A stretch of DNA of 64,000 nt from Thermotogota bacterium ADurb.Bin062. GTDB lineage: Bacteria; Thermotogota; Thermotogae; MWEM01. The notes below the pieces were generated by a model, which made no database searches, was not told where the DNA came from, and saw only the letters and a program-made list of their open reading frames with translations. Numbering within the stretch: position 1 is the stretch's first letter; the number at the start of each line of letters is the position of its first letter. Below, piece after piece: positions 26,025 to 34,744 of this stretch. A program made the position numbers and the translations under genes. The stretch covers positions 1 through 64,000 of the forward strand of contig MWEM01000005.1 in assembly GCA_002071085.1 (NCBI GenBank). The letters are read 5' to 3'.

Positions 26025-27362
26025 ATGAGGATTCTCCTGATCAATCCGTGGATTGCCGATGTCGCCGCTTATGATTTTTGGTTGAAACCCGTGGGGCTGC
26101 TGATCTTGGGAGGATACCTCTCCCGATCTGGTCATGAGTTACACCTCATCGATTGTTTGGATCGATACGACCCGCAATTGGCGCGTGCGACGGGAAAGCT
26201 TCCGCGATCAAAAGCCAACGGCACGGGCAAATTCCTCTGCCGAGAGATAGAAAAGCCGCGAGCGATCAAATGGTTGCCTCGACGGTACAAACTGTATGGT
26301 TGGCCCGAGGAGTTGGTGGCGCGCCGCTTGAGGGAGTTGAAAGAGCGGTGGGACCCCGAGATCGTGATGGTCACCTCCGCGATGACCTACTGGTATCCGG
26401 CCGTGTGGAAGATGATCCGTTTGGTCAAAGAAACCCTACCGAGAGCGCGAGTTCTACTCGGCGGAAACTACCCCGTCCTGCTACCCGACCACGCCGCTTT
26501 GAGTGGCGCCGACGCGATCTGCATACGCTCGGATTGGGTGGGTGTTCGGGTCTTTCTAGAGGCGCAGGGTGTCTCGACCATCGAAGGGCCGGACTCGCTG
26601 ATTCCGCTGTACGACCTGTATCCAGGCGCGATGAGCCATCTGGTTTTCCTAACGTCAGTCGGGTGTCCCTTTCATTGCTCCTACTGCGCTACGGGGTTGA
26701 TTCACCGTTTCTTCCAACACCCGTTCGAAGAGTTGGCCGTCGCTATAGAAGCAGCGTGCCAATCTCACAAATGCCAAAATGTGGCCTTTTTCGACGACGC
26801 CCTTCTGGTCGACCACACGTCGCATTTTGACCTGCTCTTGAAAATGCTTATCCAACGGGGCGTTCCGACTTCGGGCATCAGCTTTCACCTACCCAACGGC
26901 ATACACGCGCGCCTGTTAACCAAAGAAACTGCGAGGTTGATGCGGCAGGCGAATGTCCAAACGATCAAGGTGGGGTTGGAAACCCTCGACCTCGCACTTC
27001 AAGCTCAGACGGGATCAAAAGTGACGACGGAAGAATTCGTGCGTTCCATAGAGATCCTGCGTTCCGTCGGGTTTAGTAAAACGGAGGTCAGCGCTTACCT
27101 AATGGTCAACCTCCCCAGCCAGTCAATCGAAGATGTTGAGGCGGCAGTCCGGCTGTGCGAGAGGCTAGACATCGGGTTCAACCTCAACGAATACACGCCA
27201 ATTCCACGGACCGCACAGTACGAGGACCTCGTTCAAAGCGGAAAACTACCCCGAGAGGTCGACCCGGTGCTTCTGAACAATACGATCCTTCCATATTGGT
27301 GGCCGCACGGGGTTTCCGCGGACGAGATCGCTGCACTAAAAAAGCGCGTGCGCGTGGGGTAG
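26025..27362 (+). CDS. B12-binding domain / radical SAM protein
   Basis: 445 residues, ATG behind AAAGGAACGAG. The N-terminal part has a B12-binding type fold (ILLINPWIADVAAYDFWLKPVGLLILGGYLS, about 1-150). The radical SAM cluster is CPFHCSYC at about residues 213-220, followed by the barrel (IKVGLETLD, ISFHLPNGIHARLL). Such proteins perform methylations, ring changes or thiolations; the substrate is unknown. WecB follows after about 110 bases, so a role in making a cell-surface lipid or sugar is possible, but this is guesswork. Confidence 0.85.
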   Translation: MRILLINPWIADVAAYDFWLKPVGLLILGGYLSRSGHELHLIDCLDRYDPQLARATGKLPRSKANGTGKFLCREIEKPRAIKWLPRRYKLYGWPEELVARRLRELKERWDPEIVMVTSAMTYWYPAVWKMIRLVKETLPRARVLLGGNYPVLLPDHAALSGADAICIRSDWVGVRVFLEAQGVSTIEGPDSLIPLYDLYPGAMSHLVFLTSVGCPFHCSYCATGLIHRFFQHPFEELAVAIEAACQSHKCQNVAFFDDALLVDHTSHFDLLLKMLIQRGVPTSGISFHLPNGIHARLLTKETARLMRQANVQTIKVGLETLDLALQAQTGSKVTTEEFVRSIEILRSVGFSKTEVSAYLMVNLPSQSIEDVEAAVRLCERLDIGFNLNEYTPIPRTAQYEDLVQSGKLPREVDPVLLNNTILPYWWPHGVSADEIAALKKRVRVG

Positions 27363-27474
27363 TGTGGGGTAACTCTGCGGGAACACGCGCTCACTAAGGT
27401 AAAACCTTCACGATCGGAATCGATGAGCCATCGTTATATTGATGTGAAATAGGTTACTATGGAGGAGGCAGAGG

Positions 27475-28575
27475 ATGCGTATTGGTTTGATTTTTGGAAC
27501 GAGACCCGAAGCGATCAAGATGGCCCCAGTCTATCTCGAGCTCGTCTCGCGAGGACATCAGGCCTCGATTATCGCGACTGCGCAGCATCGCCAGATGTTG
27601 GATCAGGTATTGGAAATCTTCGGTTTGGAGCCGCACATAGACCTGAACGTGATGACCGAACGACAAAGCCTGTCGAGCTTGACCTCTCGTTTGTGTCAGT
27701 CGTTGGGAGAGGCCTTCGAGCGGCAACCCCTAGACGTCGTGCTCGTTCAAGGTGACACGACCTCCACTTTCGTCGGCGCGCTGGCCGCGTTCTATCACAA
27801 GATTCCTGTCGGGCATGTGGAGGCCGGGTTGCGCACCGCGAACCGTTACGATCCCTTCCCCGAAGAGATCAACCGACGGCTCACCACGCAGCTGAGCAGT
27901 TGGCATTTCGCGCCGACCGCCCACGCCAAAGAGTCCTTATTGAGGGAGGGGATCGATCCTTCAAAAGTCTTCATCACCGGAAACACCGTTATTGACGCGC
28001 TCCTATGGGTTCTACGGCATAAAAGGGAAGCGACCGAACGGATATTGAGGACCTATGCACTGGAAAAGGGGTCCTATCTATTGGTCACGATGCACCGCCG
28101 TGAAAACTGGGGAGAGCGGATGGAGGCGGTGTGTGGCGCGCTGCTCCGTATACTAAACGATCGCCCCGAATTGAAAATCATCTTCCCCGTTCATTTGAAC
28201 CCGCGCGTCCGCGAAGTCGTGTTTCCACTTCTACAAGACCGCCCGCGGGTGATCCTCTGCGACCCCGTGGGATACCTCGATTTCGTGGGGTTGATGGCCG
28301 GTTCGAAGATCATCCTCAGTGACTCCGGCGGTATCCAGGAAGAAGCTCCGACCTTAGGAAAACCCGTGCTGGTGCTCAGAGAAACGACCGAACGCCCCGA
28401 GGCGGTGGAAGCGGGGACTGCCCTGCTGACGGGGACCGACCCGAAACGGGTCTATGACACGGTGATGGCGCTCCTCAAAGACACGGAACGGTACGACCGG
28501 ATGAGTCGCGCTGCGAATCCTTACGGCTCAGGAGAGGCCTCCAAAAACATCGCCGACATCATCTTGACCGGTTAA
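27475..28575 (+). CDS. wecB: UDP-N-acetylglucosamine 2-epimerase (non-hydrolysing)
   Basis: 366 residues, ATG behind GGAGGCAGAG. GTRPEAIKMAPVYLE at the N-terminus, VQGDTTSTF, GHVEAGLRT, PEEINRRLT, HRRENWGER and SDSGGIQEEAPTLGKPVLVLRETTERPEA are the family signatures, including the catalytic Asp, Glu and His residues. It interconverts UDP-GlcNAc and UDP-ManNAc for surface polymers. The upstream 110 bases hold weak AT-rich promoter-like sequence only. No other surface-sugar gene is adjacent. Confidence 0.95.
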   Translation: MRIGLIFGTRPEAIKMAPVYLELVSRGHQASIIATAQHRQMLDQVLEIFGLEPHIDLNVMTERQSLSSLTSRLCQSLGEAFERQPLDVVLVQGDTTSTFVGALAAFYHKIPVGHVEAGLRTANRYDPFPEEINRRLTTQLSSWHFAPTAHAKESLLREGIDPSKVFITGNTVIDALLWVLRHKREATERILRTYALEKGSYLLVTMHRRENWGERMEAVCGALLRILNDRPELKIIFPVHLNPRVREVVFPLLQDRPRVILCDPVGYLDFVGLMAGSKIILSDSGGIQEEAPTLGKPVLVLRETTERPEAVEAGTALLTGTDPKRVYDTVMALLKDTERYDRMSRAANPYGSGEASKNIADIILTG

Positions 28576-28609
28576 CCGAAACGAAGGAGCACGTAAAGAA
28601 GGGCGCGAC

Positions 28610-28972
28610 ATGACGCTATACGAAAGGATATACGAGGTCATCCGACACATTCCGCGGGGACGCGTGGCGACGTACGGACAAATCGCCCGTATCTTGGGCG
28701 TGTGCGGACCACGCGCAGTCGGCTATGCTTTAAACAGCTCCAAAGATCCGACTCTCCCTTGGCATCGCGTGGTGAACAGTAAAGGAAGGAGCAGCTTGGA
28801 GCAAGAGGGCGCGCAACTCCAACTGGAGTTGTTGAAGCTCGAAGGCGTAACGGTCGACCAGAGGGGCGCTATCGACCTCTCTCTTTTCCTATGGGAAGGG
28901 CCTACCTACGAGTGGATGCGTGGGCGTCTCGTGGGTGAAGGAACCTCCGGTCGAGCTTCGGAAGATCGATGA
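28610..28972 (+). CDS. Alkyltransferase-like protein (ATL), MGMT domain without the acceptor cysteine
   Basis: 120 residues. The MGMT DNA-binding part is clear: GRVATYGQIARILG, the arginine finger in GPRAVGYAL. The active site, normally PCHRV, reads PWHRVV, so Cys is replaced by Trp as in YbaZ and fission-yeast Atl1. ATL proteins bind O6-alkylguanine without repairing it and pass the lesion to nucleotide excision repair. The C-terminal tail (about residues 85-120) is longer than in Atl1 and of unknown use. The gene follows wecB by 34 bases. Confidence 0.9.
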   Translation: MTLYERIYEVIRHIPRGRVATYGQIARILGVCGPRAVGYALNSSKDPTLPWHRVVNSKGRSSLEQEGAQLQLELLKLEGVTVDQRGAIDLSLFLWEGPTYEWMRGRLVGEGTSGRASEDR

Positions 28973-29013
28973 CGAAAGCGTAACTCCGGAGATGAGATGA
29001 AACCATAGAAAAA

Positions 29014-29043
29014 CGATAGAGGAAACTCTCGTTTCCTCTATCG
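29014..29043 (-). terminator. Terminator between convergent ATL and ferritin-like genes
   Basis: A 13-base perfect stem (CGATAGAGGAAAC and its complement) with a TCTC loop is followed on the minus strand by TTTTTCTATGG, so it mainly ends the minus-strand gene. On the plus strand it has no T-run but may act for the ATL gene. Confidence 0.8.
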
Positions 29044-29083
29044 ATACGTCCCTCGCCAGAGGGAAGCGCGAATCCGGCCGGGT

Positions 29084-29533
29084 TTATTTCCTCGCGTCCG
29101 GCAAACTGAGGAGATCGAGCAGGTGTTTCTGCTCTTCTTGAATGATCTTTTGAATTTCGGTTTTATCCTCGAAGTACTCTTTGATCCCGTTGTAAAAAAT
29201 GATACTCTCTTTTTCCGCTTCGACCGCGGCGTGGATCGCTTCTTGCATTGTAGCCGGGACTTTGGGGTTCGAGATTTTCGGAAAGATCGCGACTTGGGCG
29301 TAGGCTTGCCAGTAGCCCAACGCCTCGAGGTCTCCCCAGCTTTGGGGTTCTTCGTGCTTTTCGATTTTCTGGAAGATCGTTTTAAATGTTTCGAAATGTT
29401 CGCGTTCCTGCGCCGCGAGGTGTGAAAAGAACTCTTTCATCTTACCCTTCGTTTTTTCCGCGAGCTGGGCATATCCCTCGTACCCGGTTGATTCGATACG
29501 TAGCGCGATATTCAGAAGGTCCAGTTTGTCCAT
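29084..29533 (-). CDS. Ferritin-like di-iron protein (rubrerythrin erythrin-domain type)
   Basis: 149 residues, a GGAGG site before the ATG. The four-helix ligand pattern is visible: Glu in IESTGYEGYAQL, EREHF in the second helix, EKESIIFYNG in the third and EEQKHLLDL in the fourth. There is no C-terminal rubredoxin cysteine set. Such proteins reduce peroxide or handle iron in anaerobes. Stand-alone gene with a terminator on its 3' side. Confidence 0.85.
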   Translation of the reverse strand: MDKLDLLNIALRIESTGYEGYAQLAEKTKGKMKEFFSHLAAQEREHFETFKTIFQKIEKHEEPQSWGDLEALGYWQAYAQVAIFPKISNPKVPATMQEAIHAAVEAEKESIIFYNGIKEYFEDKTEIQKIIQEEQKHLLDLLSLPDARK

Positions 29534-29636
29534 AGCGCGTTTGCCTCCTTATGGTTTAAAACCGAAAGATCTCCGTGAGATCCGGCGATTCAGTTATGGG
29601 ATACAATCTCTATGGGAGTCTCGTTTACCCAATATT

Positions 29637-30995
29637 TTACCATAATCTGTCAATCAGGGCGGTCAGAGGTATCTTCACTTGAGCGCCGAAGGCGAAAGAA
29701 AAGCGAGTGTCGCTCTTCCCTTTCTCGAGGCCGTCGTTTTTCACGAAGGTGATCCCCAAACTTCCATTGAGCCGGAGGTTTTCTAAGACATCTCCGTAGA
29801 GATTCAGTCCGATCGTGTTCTCGTACTGCAAGACCGGATCGTTCAGCCAAGGCAGACCGGTGAGAACCGGCATAGTCCCGCCATGCTCGTCCCACTGCTC
29901 GAGGGGCGCCCGTTTGCCGAAAACCAGAAATTCATAGTTCACAGAGCCTCCCCATCTATCGGCCCGATAGGCCGCTTCCACATTGAACACACCGCTGTTC
30001 GGCCCGTACCGATACCCGATCATATTGTACTCGATCGGCAGGGTCGCTTCGGTTTCATAGCGTACGTACATATAAGGCGGGACAGAGAGGCTGTGCCGCT
30101 GATAGGTGTACTTCGACGCTCCCGCGCTCTCCAAAGACAAAGAGATACGGTCGGTAATTAACCATTTCAGACCAACGTTCCAGGCAAGCTTGTTGTTCGC
30201 CGCTTTCAAGTTTGTGGGGTTGAAATCGTCTATGAAAACTGAGGCGTACACGTCTACCGGATCCAGGTAGAACTTCGTATAGAATCCGATCATACCGTTG
30301 TCGTTGAATTTTTCTTTCCAAGGGGCGTCGAAATTGTTACGAAGTTCTTGCATAGACTGGTAGGGAAAAAAAGAAATCAGGTAGGGAAGGTCTAGCGTGC
30401 GGCCGAGGAAGAGCATAGACTCTTCGAACCCGAACTCCCAACAGTAGAAGGGCCGGAAACCCGCCTTCCTGTAGTAGAGGGTTTTCGCCGTTTGAAGGTT
30501 GTTCTCTGACTTCCAATCCTGCACACCCTGCCTCATAAAAAGAATCGCGTTCGTGAAAGTGAACCAATGTTCCGGATTCCATTCGAAGCGTATGGCTGGA
30601 TAAGCGCCTGAGTTATCCGAAATCCAGAGCGGGTAGTGGTGTCCCGCACCTTCGTTCAGGGGAAAATACCCGATTTTGAACTGCGAAGTCCCGTTATCGT
30701 AGCCCAAAAAGCTCTCTTGAGGATAATAGTAGATCGGTTTATCCGACTTGAACGCGCCCGCGAGGAGCGGGAAATTGATCTTGAAATCACCCGCTTGGAA
30801 GTTTCGCAGCTGCCAATCGAGCACGATCTGGAGGTCGTCTCTATAGACCTCGGTGTGGAACCCTCCAGCCAACCCGAAATTCCGGACAACCTTGTCGTGT
30901 TTGGACAAGAGATAGAAAGATAGGGAGGCCTCAAGGCCGAATAGGGTACTGACGTAACAAAACAAGAGGAAACATGAGACAACCGCCCGGCGCAT
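29637..30995 (-). CDS. Probable outer-membrane beta-barrel protein, secreted
   Basis: 452 residues from MRRAVVSCFLL, placed by GAGGTGATT; an in-frame start at 31043 lies upstream of the promoter box. A signal peptide (residues 1-21) is followed by many alternating hydrophobic/polar stretches rich in Tyr, Trp, Phe and Asn (FKIGYFPLN, YDRW-type strands, FTFTNAILFM), ending in KIPLTALIDRLW with a C-terminal aromatic residue, as in barrels recognised by BamA. No family was recognised. The gene has its own promoter (TGCTACAAT near 31030) and is probably an outer-membrane porin of a toga-like envelope. Confidence 0.7.
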   Translation of the reverse strand: MRRAVVSCFLLFCYVSTLFGLEASLSFYLLSKHDKVVRNFGLAGGFHTEVYRDDLQIVLDWQLRNFQAGDFKINFPLLAGAFKSDKPIYYYPQESFLGYDNGTSQFKIGYFPLNEGAGHHYPLWISDNSGAYPAIRFEWNPEHWFTFTNAILFMRQGVQDWKSENNLQTAKTLYYRKAGFRPFYCWEFGFEESMLFLGRTLDLPYLISFFPYQSMQELRNNFDAPWKEKFNDNGMIGFYTKFYLDPVDVYASVFIDDFNPTNLKAANNKLAWNVGLKWLITDRISLSLESAGASKYTYQRHSLSVPPYMYVRYETEATLPIEYNMIGYRYGPNSGVFNVEAAYRADRWGGSVNYEFLVFGKRAPLEQWDEHGGTMPVLTGLPWLNDPVLQYENTIGLNLYGDVLENLRLNGSLGITFVKNDGLEKGKSDTRFSFAFGAQVKIPLTALIDRLW

Positions 30996-31083
30996 AATCA
31001 CCTCTTCAGAACGAAAACGCGTCTTCACCTCCGATTGTAGCATAAAACCCTACACAGTGCGAAGAACCCGGCATCCCTCGTTG

Positions 31084-31117
31084 CTGGGAACACCGAACTT
31101 TAGTTCGGCGTTCCCAG
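31084..31117. repeat. Stand-alone hairpin repeat (REP-like), also found in the larger elements
   Basis: An inverted repeat with outer arms CTGGGAAC/GTTCCCAG and inner arms CCGAACT/AGTTCGG around TT has one mismatch. The same unit appears inside R2 (38887-38911, partial) and twice inside R3 (about 42067-42095 and 42252-42283). It has no flanking gene of its own. It may also act as a bidirectional transcription stop between the minus-strand barrel gene and the next plus-strand gene. Confidence 0.8.
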
Positions 31118-31222
31118 AAATCCAGCGCTCACAGAGACCCTCCCTTGTATTTGCGAAGGCGCTTTTTCCTCCTCCGGCTCTATGAGTTTTCCACTTACGC
31201 AGATATCTGAATCATCCAATTA

Positions 31223-31231
31223 TGCTATAAT
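31223..31231 (+). promoter_or_regulatory. Extended -10 promoter of the MEMO-family gene
   Basis: TGC followed by TATAAT at 31226-31231; no good -35. Transcription would begin near 31240, about 95 bases before the TTG start. Confidence 0.6.
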
Positions 31232-31332
31232 CTATAGCGGAAGATTAATGGAACGGCGAAAAAACGTTCATAAAGGGGGGCGCTGATTCCGTACAGTTGA
31301 ATTTTCCAAAACAAAAGAGAGGTGAGAATCCG

Positions 31333-32163
31333 TTGCGTCGAAAACCTGTAGTGTCGGGAGTCTTCTACCAAGACAATTTGATAGCGCTCAGAAACCAGAT
31401 TGAGAAGCTCTTTCTAGGCCCGATCGGCCCGGGCCAATTGCCTGACTTCCCCACCAAACCCCTACAAAAAAGCCTCGGGGCGGTTCTTCCACATGCCGGA
31501 TACGTCTATAGCGGCTCGGTCAGCGCCTGGGGTATCTGGGAATTAGCCAAACGGGGCAAACCGGAGACGATTGTCTTGATAGGCCCCTCCCATACCGGAA
31601 TGGGAAAACCGATCAGTATCTGGAACAAAGGATCGTGGGAAACTCCCTTCGGCCAAGTCGAAGTCGACGAAAAATTGGCGGACCTACTGTTGTCCCGGTA
31701 TAATTACGCCTCCGGAGACTTTGAGGGCCATATGGGCGAGCACTCGCTGGAAGTGAACCTACCGATGCTTCAGTATATCTATGGAAAGGATTTTCGTATC
31801 CTGCCCGTCTCTATGATGGATCAACGCAAGCAGACGGCATTGGACTTGGGCAATCAGTTCTCTTTCCTGAAAACCTTGAAACCGCTATTGATCATCGCTT
31901 CTACCGATCTTAACCATTATGAGTCCGAAAGCGTCACACGAAGTAAGGATCAGGAAGTGATCGACGCGATTCTCTCGATGAACGTCGAGCGCCTGTACTC
32001 CGTTATATCTGAACAAAGCATTACGATGTGCGGCTTCGGCCCCGCCGCAACGTTGATGTCTTCTGGTGAATGGAAGCCCAAACTTCTCAAACACGCGACA
32101 AGTGGCGAGATCACCGGAGACTATCAGCGCGTGGTCGGTTACGTGAGCATGCTCTTTGAATGA
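31333..32163 (+). CDS. MEMO-family (AmmeMemoRadiSam system protein B) protein
   Basis: 276 residues from a TTG, 8 bases after AGAGGTGAG, giving LRRKPVVSGVFY as N-terminus, as expected for the family; a TTG at 31297 has no ribosome site. Motifs are HAGYVYSG (His ligand), GPSHTGMG, GEHSLEVNLPMLQ and DLNHY. MEMO resembles class III extradiol dioxygenases but no reaction is established; it is often found with an AMMECR1 protein and a radical SAM partner. Those partners are not adjacent here. Confidence 0.88.
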   Translation: MRRKPVVSGVFYQDNLIALRNQIEKLFLGPIGPGQLPDFPTKPLQKSLGAVLPHAGYVYSGSVSAWGIWELAKRGKPETIVLIGPSHTGMGKPISIWNKGSWETPFGQVEVDEKLADLLLSRYNYASGDFEGHMGEHSLEVNLPMLQYIYGKDFRILPVSMMDQRKQTALDLGNQFSFLKTLKPLLIIASTDLNHYESESVTRSKDQEVIDAILSMNVERLYSVISEQSITMCGFGPAATLMSSGEWKPKLLKHATSGEITGDYQRVVGYVSMLFE

Positions 32164-32201
32164 ACATACCAAAACGTTAGCGCTTAAGGGGGAGAGTTAC
32201 G

Positions 32202-32936
32202 ATGCAAGAGGTTACCCAAACCGTTTCTGTAACAGATATTTACGGTTTTTTTCAACTTTTGATTACCTATTGGTACATCGCCCTGCCGTTCTCTATCGCG
32301 TTGCTTTTTGCCAGTCGATGGTTCCCTAAAGTGCTCATCGCCGCGTTGGGCTTCGTTGGGGGCTTGTTCTTCCTGATGCCCTTACTGAAGACAATCCCGG
32401 CGGTGAACGAATTATTGGTCAGTAATCCGTCCCTAGACCTACCCATCGCTCTTTTCGTCGGCGTGATTTGCGCCGTTGTGGTCCTAGGGTTGTTTAAGTT
32501 CGTTTTCTTCTTAGGTGGGGTGCTGATCGGTTTCTTCATCGGCGTTTGGCTTTGGAACATCGCCAATCCTTGGATTATCGACCAAATCCGCCTGCAGACC
32601 CCGAGCTTCGAGATACCTCAGTGGACCGTTTGGGTCTTCGCCGGCGTGTTCGCCCTCATCGTCGGGATCTTTGCGATCCTTTCGCACGAAAAGACGGTAT
32701 CCTTCCTGTCCATCCTGTCGGGTGCCCTTATCCTCGATTTCTACCTCTTGTTTTTATTGGGGCAGTCCAACCCCGGCCTTTTCGGGATGATTACGAAACC
32801 TTCCGGCGCCAACGAAGCGCCAGCCTTAACCACCAACGGGATTTTGGTCTTCGTCGGGGCGCTGCTCGTCTTGATGTTTATCGGGTATCGCTTTTCTTAT
32901 TCACATTGGGGCGCACGAAAAACGAAAAACCCATAG
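32202..32936 (+). CDS. Polytopic membrane protein (possible DUF4203/TMEM198-like)
   Basis: 244 residues, ATG behind GGGGGAGAG. Seven or so hydrophobic helices span the whole chain (LPFSIALLFASRW, IAALGFVGGLFFLMPLL, LFVGVICAVVVLGLFKFVFFLGGVLIGFFIGVW, VFAGVFALIVGIFAIL, LSILSGALILDFYLLFLLG, ILVFVGALLVLMFIGY). The repeated Gly-rich helix pairs look like the DUF4203 family, but the match is weak. The role is unknown. A terminator follows. Confidence 0.7.
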   Translation: MQEVTQTVSVTDIYGFFQLLITYWYIALPFSIALLFASRWFPKVLIAALGFVGGLFFLMPLLKTIPAVNELLVSNPSLDLPIALFVGVICAVVVLGLFKFVFFLGGVLIGFFIGVWLWNIANPWIIDQIRLQTPSFEIPQWTVWVFAGVFALIVGIFAILSHEKTVSFLSILSGALILDFYLLFLLGQSNPGLFGMITKPSGANEAPALTTNGILVFVGALLVLMFIGYRFSYSHWGARKTKNP

Positions 32937-32971
32937 AAAAAGCGGAGATTCTTTCGTTTCTCCGCTCTTTT
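32937..32971 (+). terminator. Terminator after the polytopic membrane protein gene
   Basis: Stem AGCGGAGA/TCTCCGCT with a loop of about 10 bases is followed by CTTTT and preceded by an A-run. It lies immediately downstream of the stop codon. Confidence 0.75.
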
Positions 32972-33056
32972 CAAGGGGGTATTACAGGGGTGAGACTAAG
33001 ACGTAGGCCTTACCCCCTTTATTCTCTCTTCTTAACCCTATAGAGTGAATCGCCTA

Positions 33057-33965
33057 TCAATGGCTCCATAGGCGTATCTCGAGTTCTAACTCGATTCCGT
33101 ACGCCTGGTGTACCCTTGTTCGTATCAAATCGATCAACGCGCGGACATCGGCGCTGGTCGCAGAACCTTCGTTGACGATGAAACCGCCATGAAGCGAGGA
33201 AACCCGTGCCCCCCCGTAACGGCGTCCCTTCAACCCCAGCTCCTCGATCACTTTTCCAACGTGGAAGTCTGCTGCCGGTTTCTTGAATATGCTACCAGCG
33301 CTTCCTTGTTCCAAGGGCTGCTTATTTATTCGTTGCCGCTCGAATTCTCTCATCCGATCCCCGATCTCCGCCCTCTCTCCGGGCGGCGTTTTAAGCAGCA
33401 CCCGCGTAATCAGCTCGCCGCTTTGAGAAAATCGACTGCTCCGGTAAGAAAAGGCGCATTCTCCTTGAGGATAGACGCGGAGACACTCGGAATCCCAGTC
33501 AAAGGCTTCCACTTCGAGCACGAGATCGCCTATTTGAGACCCGTAAGCCCCGGCGTTCATCAGAACGCCGCCACCAACCGTTCCCGGAATCCCCGCGGAA
33601 AACTCCAAGCCAGACCACCCGCGAGCGTAGAATAGTCGGCTGAGCTGCCTGAGGGGATAACCCGCCTCTACCCGAAAGCCTTCGGATTCTTGAGAATAAC
33701 CGATCAAGCCCGTCGTATCCAAAACGATGAAGGACAACGGCCCGTCATCCGGCAGCACGTTCGACCCGATACCCAAGATCTTGCACTCCCGGCCGCTCTC
33801 TTTAAGTAAGGGAACGATCTCCGGTAAAGCGCGCCGTTCCAGGGGTTGCACGTACAAAGGAACCCGGCCCCCTATCCCGAAGGTCGTATGCTTCGAAAGC
33901 GCTTCGTTGACGCGAACCGTGGTCTCCAAACGGTACAACCTCTCGACAAAACGCCGGTCTATCAT
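33057..33965 (-). CDS. murB: UDP-N-acetylenolpyruvoylglucosamine reductase
   Basis: 302 residues from MIDRRFVERL, the usual type II MurB length; in-frame starts upstream to 34091 would add an odd polar tail, so this start is preferred though no strong ribosome site marks it. Motifs: HTTFGIGG (FAD), LGIGSNVLP, GIPGTVGGGVLMNAGAYG, the catalytic Ser in GSAGSIFKKP, and GGFIVNEGSATSADV. It reduces the enolpyruvyl sugar to UDP-MurNAc for cell-wall synthesis. A lone mur gene here. Confidence 0.93.
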   Translation of the reverse strand: MIDRRFVERLYRLETTVRVNEALSKHTTFGIGGRVPLYVQPLERRALPEIVPLLKESGRECKILGIGSNVLPDDGPLSFIVLDTTGLIGYSQESEGFRVEAGYPLRQLSRLFYARGWSGLEFSAGIPGTVGGGVLMNAGAYGSQIGDLVLEVEAFDWDSECLRVYPQGECAFSYRSSRFSQSGELITRVLLKTPPGERAEIGDRMREFERQRINKQPLEQGSAGSIFKKPAADFHVGKVIEELGLKGRRYGGARVSSLHGGFIVNEGSATSADVRALIDLIRTRVHQAYGIELELEIRLWSH

Positions 33966-34180
33966 CAGGCGGCTTGAATCCTCTTGCCTTGCCAGGTCTC
34001 CATTTTCGTCATTTGCGTCTCTATCTCCTTGATTCATAGCTTTCTGGTGTGTCATCCTTCCATATGGCCCCCGTCCGTGGGGGGGCGACACCTATCGAGG
34101 AGTCGGACCCGTCGAGCGCGACGATATCTCGAAAGGACAACATATTTCTTCGAGGGCCGTGTTCTGTTTATGGTAGAGGT

Positions 34181-34720
34181 TCAAATCTCCCGTATGCTCC
34201 CGTTGAACACCTCTTTTTTTTCGATAAAAGAGGTCAGTTTACGGTAGAAGTCCCGAACGGTTTGTTCGTCGGGTCCAACGATCCGAAAGACCCACTTTTT
34301 CGAGAACCAGACCATCGCGAACTTCGTAGCGCTCTGTGTTTCGTAGGAACCATAAAAGAACGGGAGGTAGTTGACCCAAGTCCAGAAAGGGGGTGCGTCT
34401 TCTTTCCGGTATCGACGCCATAGCTCGTCCGCAATCCTCAGGGTATCGGTCCTGCCGACCGTCAGCTTGATTTCTTTCGCGTTGGGCGTCGTATAAACCG
34501 CCTCGAAGATGGTGCCATACAACACCAGTGCGCCGTCCTTCGTGTCTTTCTTCTGTAGAACGGTAGCCGGGGTCGTTATCTTGAGCTCCGTTCGCGTGTA
34601 GGGTAGGATTCTCATCTCAATCAAGTTCGAAACGCGGTACGTCTCTTCCGGTTCGAACTGGCAACCGGTCAAGAACACGAGCATACCGATAAGGATGAAC
34701 ACCAATAGAGTTTTCTTCAA
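34181..34720 (-). CDS. Unknown lipoprotein
   Basis: 179 residues from a TTG behind a purine-rich stretch. The signal peptide ends with the lipobox LTGC at residues 17-20, so the mature protein should be lipid-anchored. The rest is mixed alpha/beta with a Trp-rich middle (PPFWTWVNYLPFFYG). No family was recognised. It lies 24 bases after the GH1 gene on the same strand and is probably co-transcribed. Confidence 0.75.
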   Translation of the reverse strand: MKKTLLVFILIGMLVFLTGCQFEPEETYRVSNLIEMRILPYTRTELKITTPATVLQKKDTKDGALVLYGTIFEAVYTTPNAKEIKLTVGRTDTLRIADELWRRYRKEDAPPFWTWVNYLPFFYGSYETQSATKFAMVWFSKKWVFRIVGPDEQTVRDFYRKLTSFIEKKEVFNGSIREI

Positions 34721-34744
34721 TCTTCCGCCTCGCTTTCTCCTTCG

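Noticed and set aside
28610-28972. Active O6-methylguanine methyltransferase
   Set aside because: The acceptor Cys is Trp (PWHRVV), so it is an ATL protein, not a repair transferase.
33966-34091. Long N-terminal form of MurB
   Set aside because: The extra 42 residues are polar and unlike MurB; the start at 33965 gives the family length.
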